A stretch of DNA of 6,492 nt, taken from Chitinophagaceae bacterium. GTDB taxonomy: Bacteria; Bacteroidota; Bacteroidia; Chitinophagales; Chitinophagaceae. The translations under genes were made by a program, and so were the position numbers. Below, piece after piece: positions 1-6,492 of the stretch (position 1 is its first letter; every line of letters begins with the position of its first letter). The notes beneath the pieces are model-generated. The model saw only the letters and a list, made by a program, of their open reading frames with translations, did no database searches and was not told the DNA's origin. Location: assembly GCA_947489175.1 (NCBI GenBank), contig CANLED010000117.1:1-6492 (forward strand). The letters are read 5' to 3'.

Positions 1-1049
1 TTGATATCGTGCGACTTAGCCAAGTCATTTATATCGGCGTCGTTTAGCACATGCTTCCAATCTATGCCATCCTCTTTAATGGCTTTTCTCCATGATGCAT
101 CTTGTTGTGCTTTGTTTCCTCCAGCACTGAATGCCTCATTGGAAACACCAATTATTTCAAGTCCTTTTGATTTGTATTTTGCATATAATTCTTTAAGGGC
201 GGGGTGACTTTTCCTGCAAGGCACACACCAGCTTCCCCAGAAATCTAGTAAGATAATCTTCCCTTTTAAATCTGCTGTATTAACTTGATTTCCGTCTACG
301 CCAACCAAAGAGAATTGTATCATGGGCTGACCAACAGCTGTTCTTCTGTTGCTCTCAACCTTAAGTCCCAAACTTTTTGATGCTTTAGAATCCTTATACT
401 GTGGATCTAAAGACTCGTATCGCCTTACCATGTCATCGTTAGACATTACAAGAAATAAGTTGGTTAACATCAAAATACTGCTAAATGCTGAAGGATGTGT
501 ATCAACAAATTTCATCCGTATCTGTTGGTTTTCCTTGCGTAAGGCACCTAATTTCGCAGTTAATACAAAATTGCCGACGGTATCTTTAGCATTCAATTTT
601 CTGTTGATTTCTTTTTGAATTTCCCAATATGACCGGTTAAATTTGATTTCATCTTTTCTGTATGTTTCATACTCAACTATCTCTTTGTCTTTAGATTTGA
701 TACTAGATGCAAATGCTTCCTTAGCATCTCCAGTGATTGAAATTTTAGCATTTTTAAGTACAAACATCAGAAATGGAGCGGCTGAAACAGCCCTGCCAAC
801 TCGTAAATTTAAAGTAGAATCTAACACTTCCATTCTTACGATCTGAGGTTCTTCCACTTGTCCTTCCCAAACTACAATGCCCTTGCTGTTGGCAGTTAGC
901 GTGTCATAGATGTTTTTTCCATTTTTGTTATAGGTAGCTTTTACCTTGTGTTCTCCTAAATTATTAAATTTGGCTTTAACGGAAAACCCTTCTTGTGCAA
1001 AGATTAAAAAGGGCATTAAAGCGAGAAGTAGCGATGTTATTTTTTTCAT
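1..1049 (-). CDS. TlpA-family thioredoxin-fold protein with N-terminal DUF4369-like domain (3' end cut by the window)
   Basis: Predicted periplasmic thiol-disulfide oxidoreductase. The frame is open from the ATG at 1049 to the left edge, giving 349 residues with no stop, so the C-terminus is missing. Residues 1-18 are a signal peptide (MKK, hydrophobic core, then IFA before QE) with no lipobox cysteine, so a soluble periplasmic protein is expected. Residues about 22-120 resemble DUF4369, a beta-rich domain often placed before Bacteroidota thioredoxins. A charged, probably helical linker follows (about 120-235). The thioredoxin fold starts near 238 and carries the active site WGSWCVPC, with Cys275 and Cys278. 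The cis-proline expected about 10-20 residues past the edge cannot be seen. The gene starts 32 bp after the susD stop on the same strand, so co-transcription is likely. No clear Shine-Dalgarno precedes the start, as is common in this phylum. The family is secure. The redox direction and partner are unknown; an AhpC/TSA-type peroxidase is less likely given the CxxC. Confidence 0.93.
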   Translation of the reverse strand, partial: MKKITSLLLALMPFLIFAQEGFSVKAKFNNLGEHKVKATYNKNGKNIYDTLTANSKGIVVWEGQVEEPQIVRMEVLDSTLNLRVGRAVSAAPFLMFVLKNAKISITGDAKEAFASSIKSKDKEIVEYETYRKDEIKFNRSYWEIQKEINRKLNAKDTVGNFVLTAKLGALRKENQQIRMKFVDTHPSAFSSILMLTNLFLVMSNDDMVRRYESLDPQYKDSKASKSLGLKVESNRRTAVGQPMIQFSLVGVDGNQVNTADLKGKIILLDFWGSWCVPCRKSHPALKELYAKYKSKGLEIIGVSNEAFSAGGNKAQQDASWRKAIKEDGIDWKHVLNDADINDLAKSHDI

Positions 1050-1081
1050 GATGAGATTTCTATGATGTTAATTAAGCACTG

Positions 1082-2539
1082 TTATTGATTGTCTGGCATA
1101 CCTGGATTCAATTTAAGAATTGCAGGTGGTATTCTCATGGCCAATCTCTCTGCCTTCAGGGTAAAGGTTGATCCACCTAACGGGTGAGAAGCATCAACGT
1201 TGTTGTATTTCGTATCATTCCAAAGTCTCCTCATATCGAACCAACGAAATCCTGTTCCTGCAAATTCACGTTTGCGTTCATCTAATATCAATTTCACCAA
1301 CGCATCTTGCGTTGCTGCTGTAACTGTTGCTTCTGCCAGCGGCATTCGTGTCTTTCTGAGCGTTTCAAGATCTGCCTTAGCGCCTGTAAGATCGTTGGCT
1401 CTTGCTTTACATTCGGCAATCATCAGATAAAGATCTGGTAAGTTTGGTCCCCAATTTACAGAAATGGGACCATTTCTTTGTTGTCCGGCTAGACCAGGGG
1501 CTGGCACCGCATTGGTTGTACTGTTGTTGAAGTAGAATCTTTTTCTCAAATCGTTGGCACTAAAGAGTCCGTAAACATTGGGCTTGAGGTAAACAGTATT
1601 TCTCGCAGTTGCAAAATTCAAACTCATTATTTTGAGATAAATATTTTCATTGCTGAGGGTTTGTGCTGGGTACTTATTAGCTCCCACCCAAGCTTGTCCC
1701 GTTGTTGTCCAAGTTGCCATTGTGGTGTTGTAATTATATAACGAAACACCTACGGTATGATTTGGCAAAGAGGATAAACACAAATTCAATTGTATAAGTG
1801 CATTTGTATAATCCCCCATCCAAAAATAGGTTTGTCCAAGCAAATAAAATCCTGCTGTTTGTGCCAACCTAGCCCTGTTTACCGTACGTGTTGGCAAATC
1901 TGGAATGGCTGTTTTGAGATCTGATATAATGAGCTCATACACTTCTTTTACAGAGGCCCGTTTGAAATTTGAAGCACCTGCATCGGCAACTGTCAATAAC
2001 GGAATTCCTAGATCTGTTGATGATGTTGTTGCGTTGTAGGGTTTTGCAAAATAATTTACAAGCATCAGATGCATGTAAGCTCTGTTGGCCTTTGCTTCAG
2101 CCAGCAATTCTTTTTTTTGTTGCATGGTGCCATCGGTTGCATCCATTACTCCATTTGCTATTACGTTGTAGATGTAGTTCTGTGAGTAGAATGTTCCCCA
2201 TTCGCTAGACTCATCTTCTTCTTGAAAAAGATCATCTTTCCATTGATAAGCATTCTGATAAGGTAACGGTTGAGTGCTTAAATAGGCAGCGCTAGAAAAA
2301 ACGTCATCAGACATCAATACAGGCGCTCCAGGATAGCCTATGATAAAAGGCAAGCTTCCAGGAACGCTTCTTACATTGATGAAACTATATAAGTTAGTAT
2401 TGTTAAAAAGTCCGTTGTAATGATCTATTCTTTTGATGAGGTCTAAGCCTTTAGGTTTAACGTCAAGGAATTTTTTACAACCCTCGAATCCTGTCATCAG
2501 TAAAAGCAGCAAAATTGTACTAAGCAATATTCTTTTCAT
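1082..2539 (-). CDS. SusD/RagB-family nutrient-binding outer-membrane lipoprotein
   Basis: Predicted surface lipoprotein that captures the ligand and closes like a lid over the partner SusC pore. It is complete at 485 residues, the usual family size. Residues 1-20 are a hydrophobic signal sequence ending at Cys21, the expected lipidation site, followed by KKFLDVKPKG, a typical SusD mature start. The N-terminal SusD-like region runs to about 220 and contains the TPR-like helix with NRAYMHLMLVNYFAKPYN (152-169) and the family's GIPLLT (178-183). Further TPR-like helices lie near 226-250 and 369-397. The C-terminal SusD/RagB region holds LDERKREF and GFRWFDMRRLW (about 419-440), the strongest signature. 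The protein ends with LNPGMPDNQ, a usual SusD C-terminus. It begins 18 bp after the susC stop, the standard paired arrangement. The lipobox (F-E-G-C) is atypical. No feature reveals whether the ligand is a glycan, a peptide or something else. Confidence 0.97.
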   Translation of the reverse strand: MKRILLSTILLLLLMTGFEGCKKFLDVKPKGLDLIKRIDHYNGLFNNTNLYSFINVRSVPGSLPFIIGYPGAPVLMSDDVFSSAAYLSTQPLPYQNAYQWKDDLFQEEDESSEWGTFYSQNYIYNVIANGVMDATDGTMQQKKELLAEAKANRAYMHLMLVNYFAKPYNATTSSTDLGIPLLTVADAGASNFKRASVKEVYELIISDLKTAIPDLPTRTVNRARLAQTAGFYLLGQTYFWMGDYTNALIQLNLCLSSLPNHTVGVSLYNYNTTMATWTTTGQAWVGANKYPAQTLSNENIYLKIMSLNFATARNTVYLKPNVYGLFSANDLRKRFYFNNSTTNAVPAPGLAGQQRNGPISVNWGPNLPDLYLMIAECKARANDLTGAKADLETLRKTRMPLAEATVTAATQDALVKLILDERKREFAGTGFRWFDMRRLWNDTKYNNVDASHPLGGSTFTLKAERLAMRIPPAILKLNPGMPDNQ

Positions 2540-2549
2540 GATATTTTAT

Positions 2550-2555
2550 TTCCTT
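2550..2555 (-). promoter_or_regulatory. Shine-Dalgarno-like site before susD
   Basis: On the minus strand the 18-bp susC-susD gap reads TCAAGGAAATAAAATATC directly before the ATG. AAGGAA lies 10 nt upstream of the start codon, a workable though slightly long spacing. It supports the start at 2539. Bacteroidota depend little on Shine-Dalgarno pairing, so the A/T-rich stretch next to the start may matter as much. Confidence 0.45.
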
Positions 2556-2557
2556 GA

Positions 2558-5500
2558 TTATTTAAATGTGGTCCTAAATCCAATGGTATAAAAAGCTGGC
2601 ATTCTTCCAGTTCTTACGCCACCGCTCAGGTTGTAGTATTCAGGATCAATGTTTGCATCGTTATTTTTCCATAACATCACATTGTTAACCTGCGCATAAA
2701 TAGAACATTCAGACATGCTCATTTTACTTGCTACAGTTTTAGGGATTTCATAATTCAATGTCATGTCACGTAGTTTTGCATAAGCAGCACTCACAACATG
2801 TGTATTGGCTTGTGTATAAATATTCAACAATCTCAAACCATTTTGAGCTGTATTTCCAGTATATCTTGGAACATCGGTTTTGAGTTCATCGCCAGGTTTT
2901 TGCCACCTTTCAGCAAGATAAGCAGGAACATTTGTTGAGAGCCTTCCAGTGAAAAATTGGTTTACATCTCTTCTCATTACATTGCCAAAATTGTACACTA
3001 TTAAGAACGAAAGTGTAAATTGTCCATAAGTGAGGTTATTGGTAATTCCACCATACCAAAGTGGTTGTGTAGTGCCCATGTAAAGCGGATCTGCCAACGT
3101 AAAATCTGCAGATCTACGTGCTGTATCTTTTCCATTTGCTTTAAGTGCAACGGGGTTTCCTGCGGCATCCAATCCTGCGTAATTATAGGCAAACAATCCA
3201 TAGGCTGAATATCCTTCAGTGAAGGTTGAATTAACCTTGGAATTAGCTGTTGCTGTTAAAGCTGATTTTAAACTTACAATTTTATTTTCGTTGTATGAAA
3301 TCGTGAAATCGGTATTCCATTTGAATTTCTTCTTTTGAATATTGCTTGAATTTAGTTGAATTTCTATTCCTTTGTTTTCAAGATTTCCTAAGTTGTTGTA
3401 AGCAAAAGACCAACCCGTGGTAGGATCAGCAGGCTGAAAACCTAAGAGGTCTGTTGTATTTTTCTTGTACACATCAACGGCACCTGAAAGCTTATTTCCA
3501 AACAACGCAAAATCAATACCCACATTGGTTGTTGCTGTTCTTTCCCAACCTATTTTTTCATTTCTTGGATACAATACATTGTACCCTGTACCCAATCCGC
3601 TGAAGTAGGCAACGTTTGCTGCAGTTACAATGTCGTATGGTCCGCCTGATCCTGGATTCGGAGCATTTCCTCCCAAACCATGTGTAATCCTCAAATTCAG
3701 GTTGTTGATTTTGTCTGACTTAAAGAATGCTTCTTTTGAAATGTTCCATGCACCACCCAAACTCCAAATTGGTTTGTATTGCAAACTCCTGTCGGTGCCA
3801 AATAGGTTCGACTGGTCTACACGTATGCTGCTATTTAATGTATATTTCCTGTTATACGTATAAGCTGTGTTTGCATAAGCCGAAACAAAACGTTTTTCAA
3901 TTTCAGAATAAGTTACTGGTCTTGAATTGAGCACATTATTGGTTGTTCTAGAAGGCTGATAATTAACGGGCGCTACAACACCCCTTACTGCCAATGAATC
4001 TTCATTGTACAGTGAGTATGTCATCGTTTGGAAATCATATCCACGTCTGTAGTTTAAAACGCCCTTGTTAAGGTTGTTCCTCAATTCTGTACCCGCTATT
4101 GCTGTAACTTGGTGTTTTTGAGCAAAAATCCTGTCAAAATTCAACTGATTCCTCACTGTCCATGCAACTGCTGATGTATTTTGTGTGATAAAATGACCTC
4201 CTGTTTTGGGTAGGTAATAAGTAGGTGCAGCACCTGCTGTTGCTCCTGCTTTTGTAAAAAACGGCAATTCGTCTCTTACCTTGTAAGAATTTTGGTTGTA
4301 GTATTCGTATCCGTCAGTACTGGCTTTCTGGTACTGAACCCTTGATTCATAAGTCAATCCCCTAAATAGTTTTATGGTTAAACCTGCATTTACGCGTGCA
4401 GAAAAATTGACTTTATCGTTTAAAGTATTTGCAGCTTCGTTCAGAGGAACATAATCCAAATTGATCAGAGATTGGGCCTCAGATGTAGCCCTGAATTCTT
4501 CCTGGCGTTTCAAATAAGATTGTGATAGCGGATTCCCCGCTCCATCTGCAAACATGGCATAAGGAAGATAATTGCTGTTGGTTCCAGGAAGATCACTCAA
4601 CAGGAAGTTTTTTGTTTTTTCGTAGGCAATGTTGGTTATTACATCCAATTTGATGGCTGGAGAAAAAATAAAGTTCTGTCTTAGGTTCATCTGGTAGCGA
4701 CTAAGATCAGTTTTCTTGTCGTTTTTATCCAATGTATAGGCCATCGAACCATAGTAGGAATGAAACTTACTGCCACCATCAAAGTTCAAGCTGTTGTTAA
4801 CCAACATAGAAGGTTGCGTGAGGTATTGATTTATTTGGTCGCGGTTATTGTATCGAGCCAAAGAATCTAGCTTTGATGCTGCTACAGATGCGCTGATTAA
4901 GCCACGCGATAAATCATATTGTATGCGCTCGTGCGGAGGAACTATTGGCGTAGCTCCAATAAAGTTGGTTACAGTAGCCCATGGATAATCTGTTGCAGAG
5001 AAAATTTCTTTTGATGTTTGCAAAAACTGTGAGGTTCCCATCATATTGAAATAGTCTAAGTCAGGTCTCCCTCTAAACGATGTAAATGCGTTGAATTGAA
5101 GTTTGATTTTTTGGGGTTGACTTGTACTTTTTCCTTTTTTTGTTTCAATAACGATAACGCCATTTGCCGCCGCAGCACCCCAAATTGAAGCTGCAGTTGC
5201 ATCTCTTAAAACTGTGATGGTTTCTACGTCTTGTGGATTAATTAGCGTTGATACGGAGGAATAATCACTGATTGGCACTCCATCAACAACAATTAATGGA
5301 GATCTTGATGCTTGAATGGTGGTTAACCCCCTTATCATGAATTTTTCATTCGTTGCGCCATAGTTGACTGAAAGGCCGGGTACAAGACCTTCTAAACGGT
5401 CCACCACATTCATGCTCAAACTTTTCTTATTGACTTCTTCATTGTTTATGGTTGAAAAAGATCCAGTGCTTCTTTCTTTGGCCAATGACTGATATCCTGT

Positions 5501-6154
5501 ATATACCAAGGCTATCGATTTCATCTTTTGAGATCCTGGAATCAGTTTAACGTTGTATTCTTTTGAACTGCCTAGTTTTACTGTTTCATTGCCATAGCCT
5601 ATATATGATATCAACAAAGTTTGACCAGCTTGAGCTTCGATGCTGAATTTGCCATCTTTGTCTGTAAGTACAATTCTGTTGGTTTCTTTCACAGTAACTG
5701 TAGCACCTTCTAGTGGCGCATTTGAGCTGTCGGTAACCCTTCCTGTTATGACTTGTAATTGCTCTACATAGGATTTGTTAGTTGCAGCAATTGTTACCTT
5801 ATCATTTACTACAATGGTTTTTTCAACTACTGAAAAACTGAGTGGAATATTTTTGAAACATAGTTCCAGTGCATCTTTCATGCTGCCATTGGTAATGTCT
5901 ATGTTTATCTTTCCAGCTTTTTTCAACAACTCATCTTTGTAAAAAAACTGAAATCCAGTTTGTCTATTGATTTCCACGAAAACCTGCTGAAGCTTGGCGT
6001 TTTTCATGTTCAATGTTACTTGCTGCGAATAGGTATGTGCGCTAACCTGTAGGAAGGCCGCTAGCATCATCACCGCAGTGAATTTTAAATTGAGCAGCCG
6101 CATTGGCTTTCTTCCTGAGTGGGATGTCAGGAACCCCTTCGTTTCTACATGCAT
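2558..6154 (-). CDS. SusC/RagA-family TonB-dependent outer-membrane transporter with STN signalling domain
   Basis: Predicted outer-membrane importer working with the SusD encoded next to it. It is complete at 1198 residues, within the range for STN-bearing SusC proteins. The signal sequence has its hydrophobic core at about 24-38, with cleavage likely after SA (39) or just before QQ (44). An STN domain (about 46-116) follows, the periplasmic part that contacts FecR-type anti-sigma factors. Next is a carboxypeptidase-regulatory-like beta domain (about 135-205; ITGRVTDSSNAPLEGATVTV). A TonB-box-like stretch, ALVYTGYQ, lies at 215-222. The plug (about 223-340) contains LIVVDGVPISD, INPQDVETITVLRDATAASI and NGVIVIETKKGK, all SusC hallmarks. 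The rest is the barrel, ending FYTIGFRTTFK with a near-terminal phenylalanine as expected for barrel assembly. The start at 6154 follows an in-frame TAA at about 6172-6174; an alternative Met18 (6103) would drop a hydrophilic leader. There are only two cysteines, C100 and C1150. The substrate cannot be inferred. Confidence 0.97.
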   Translation of the reverse strand: MHVETKGFLTSHSGRKPMRLLNLKFTAVMMLAAFLQVSAHTYSQQVTLNMKNAKLQQVFVEINRQTGFQFFYKDELLKKAGKINIDITNGSMKDALELCFKNIPLSFSVVEKTIVVNDKVTIAATNKSYVEQLQVITGRVTDSSNAPLEGATVTVKETNRIVLTDKDGKFSIEAQAGQTLLISYIGYGNETVKLGSSKEYNVKLIPGSQKMKSIALVYTGYQSLAKERSTGSFSTINNEEVNKKSLSMNVVDRLEGLVPGLSVNYGATNEKFMIRGLTTIQASRSPLIVVDGVPISDYSSVSTLINPQDVETITVLRDATAASIWGAAAANGVIVIETKKGKSTSQPQKIKLQFNAFTSFRGRPDLDYFNMMGTSQFLQTSKEIFSATDYPWATVTNFIGATPIVPPHERIQYDLSRGLISASVAASKLDSLARYNNRDQINQYLTQPSMLVNNSLNFDGGSKFHSYYGSMAYTLDKNDKKTDLSRYQMNLRQNFIFSPAIKLDVITNIAYEKTKNFLLSDLPGTNSNYLPYAMFADGAGNPLSQSYLKRQEEFRATSEAQSLINLDYVPLNEAANTLNDKVNFSARVNAGLTIKLFRGLTYESRVQYQKASTDGYEYYNQNSYKVRDELPFFTKAGATAGAAPTYYLPKTGGHFITQNTSAVAWTVRNQLNFDRIFAQKHQVTAIAGTELRNNLNKGVLNYRRGYDFQTMTYSLYNEDSLAVRGVVAPVNYQPSRTTNNVLNSRPVTYSEIEKRFVSAYANTAYTYNRKYTLNSSIRVDQSNLFGTDRSLQYKPIWSLGGAWNISKEAFFKSDKINNLNLRITHGLGGNAPNPGSGGPYDIVTAANVAYFSGLGTGYNVLYPRNEKIGWERTATTNVGIDFALFGNKLSGAVDVYKKNTTDLLGFQPADPTTGWSFAYNNLGNLENKGIEIQLNSSNIQKKKFKWNTDFTISYNENKIVSLKSALTATANSKVNSTFTEGYSAYGLFAYNYAGLDAAGNPVALKANGKDTARRSADFTLADPLYMGTTQPLWYGGITNNLTYGQFTLSFLIVYNFGNVMRRDVNQFFTGRLSTNVPAYLAERWQKPGDELKTDVPRYTGNTAQNGLRLLNIYTQANTHVVSAAYAKLRDMTLNYEIPKTVASKMSMSECSIYAQVNNVMLWKNNDANIDPEYYNLSGGVRTGRMPAFYTIGFRTTFK

Positions 6155-6252
6155 AATCTTGGTAGTTTTGGTTTATAATTAAAAGTTAGTCCACTTTTTA
6201 AGTAGACTATACTATTTTCTTTGATTAAGTAACCCATTTTGTTTATTTCATT
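6155..6252 (-). other. fecR-susC intergenic region / susC leader
   Basis: This is a 98-bp AT-rich gap between the fecR TGA and the susC ATG, the largest non-coding stretch in the window. It contains the hairpin at 6187-6209. I see no convincing Bacteroidota promoter (TTTG near -33 with TAnnTTTG near -7) on the minus strand. One partial -7-like match, TAACTTTT, has no -33 partner. No Shine-Dalgarno is evident before the susC ATG; the last bases before it read AACTACCAAGATT. SusC may be read through from fecR, or it may have its own unrecognised promoter, perhaps one used by the cognate ECF sigma factor. Confidence 0.5.
6187..6209 (-). other. Inverted repeat: hairpin in the susC leader RNA
   Basis: In the minus-strand RNA the arms UAGUCUACUU and AAGUGGACUA pair over 10 bp around an AAA loop, with one U-G wobble. 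On the plus strand that position is a C/A mismatch, so the full stem forms only in the transcript of this operon. It begins 43 nt after the fecR stop and ends 32 nt before the susC ATG. It is followed by ACUUUUAAUU, a weak, interrupted U-tract. It could be a leaky terminator, an RNA processing or stability element, or an operator-like repeat. The stem is directly visible; the function is inferred. Confidence 0.5.
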
Positions 6253-6492
6253 TCAGAAAACAACAATTTTTCTTCCTTCAATCTTAAATTGTATTCCACC
6301 TGCTTCCATAATCTTCAACACTTGAGATAGGTTGCTCTTGCTACTAACAATTCCTGAAAAGGTTTCTGGGTTTATTTTTCCTTGATAAACAACATCGATA
6401 TCGTACCATCTGCTAATGATGCGCATGATGCTTTTTACATCCATGCTTTTAAAAACAAATAGGTCATTCTTCCATGCGATTTCATCATAGAT
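6253..6492 (-). CDS. FecR-family anti-sigma factor, C-terminal fragment (5' end outside the window)
   Basis: This is the C-terminal 79 residues of a FecR-type anti-sigma factor. Family members span the inner membrane, bind an ECF sigma factor in the cytoplasm, and receive a signal from the STN domain of an outer-membrane transporter through their periplasmic C-terminus. The frame is open to the right edge and reads IYDEIAWKNDLFVFKSMDV at the edge, so the Met at 6444 is internal and not a start. The pattern W-K-N-x-L-F-x-F, followed by MRIISRWYDIDVVY, FSGIVSSKSNLSQVLKIME and IQFKIEGRKIVVF, is that of the DUF4974 domain ending Bacteroidota FecR proteins. The stop is TGA. The gene lies 98 bp upstream of an STN-bearing susC on the same strand, the usual order sigma-fecR-susC-susD, so the sigma gene is probably just outside the window. 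The kinase-like or sigma-binding N-terminus cannot be examined. Confidence 0.9.
   Translation of the reverse strand: MYDEIAWKNDLFVFKSMDVKSIMRIISRWYDIDVVYQGKINPETFSGIVSSKSNLSQVLKIMEAGGIQFKIEGRKIVVF

Noticed and set aside
1..846. Three plus-strand open frames (1-207, 349-618, 643-846)
   Set aside because: They lie antisense to the continuous tlpA frame, which has a signal peptide, a DUF4369-like domain and the WCVPC active site. Their translations resemble no protein family.
1050..1081. Terminator or promoter between susD and tlpA
   Set aside because: The 32-bp gap has a short TTAATTAA palindrome but no stem-loop with a U-tract and no recognisable promoter, so read-through is the simplest reading.
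1200..2208. Plus-strand frames at 1200-1430 and 1969-2208
   Set aside because: Both are antisense to well-supported susD sequence, with low-complexity, Leu/Cys-rich translations typical of shadow frames.
3001..3930. Frames at 3001-3201 (-), 3020-3208 (+), 3630-3863 (+) and 3727-3930 (+)
   Set aside because: All lie inside the intact susC barrel coding region in other frames, with no recognisable domain or start context.
6181..6188. Bacteroidota-type -7 promoter element (minus strand TAACTTTT) before susC
   Set aside because: It matches TAnnTTTG at all but the last base, but no TTTG lies at the expected distance upstream, and such AT-rich matches are expected by chance.
6253..6444. A separate 63-residue gene starting at the Met at 6444
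   Set aside because: The same frame stays open to the window edge and the preceding residues (W-K-N-D-L-F-V-F) belong to the same FecR C-terminal domain, so the Met is internal.
1..6492. CRISPR array, tRNA or rRNA gene, insertion sequence, tandem repeats
   Set aside because: I see no spaced direct repeats, transposase-like frame, terminal inverted repeats or structural RNA sequence; coding sequence fills nearly all of the window.

Overview
The window is typical of the Bacteroidota and most resembles Sphingobacteriales or Chitinophagales. The base composition is AT-rich. All recognisable genes are on the minus strand, in the order anti-sigma factor (fecR type), susC, susD, tlpA. The SusC carries an N-terminal STN signalling domain, which is common in those orders. 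A genus cannot be named from the sequence alone.

Layout in transcription order, right to left. Positions 6492-6253 hold the last 79 residues of a FecR-family anti-sigma factor; its start lies beyond the window edge. A 98-bp gap (6155-6252) contains a 10-bp hairpin that pairs fully only in the minus-strand RNA. Positions 6154-2558 encode a complete 1198-residue SusC/RagA TonB-dependent transporter with signal peptide, STN domain, carboxypeptidase-regulatory-like domain, plug and barrel. After 18 bp comes a complete 485-residue SusD/RagB lipoprotein (2539-1082). After a further 32 bp comes a TlpA-type thioredoxin-fold protein with an N-terminal DUF4369-like domain (1049-1). It is cut by the left edge just before its expected cis-proline. 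Genes fill the window, and no gene-free stretch exceeds 100 bp.

The likely joint role, inferred from family knowledge, is as follows. SusD captures a ligand at the cell surface and SusC imports it across the outer membrane using TonB energy. The periplasmic STN domain of SusC signals to the FecR protein in the inner membrane, which would release an ECF sigma factor probably encoded just upstream of the window. The TlpA protein supplies a periplasmic thiol-disulfide activity to the same operon. No glycoside hydrolase, peptidase or other enzyme that would reveal the substrate is visible, so the cargo is unknown.

I see a well-formed example of a known class of locus and no clearly undescribed system. 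The points most worth a second look are the matching mini-domains on either side of the fecR/susC junction, the strand-specific hairpin between them, and the TlpA gene paired with a cysteine-poor SusC.
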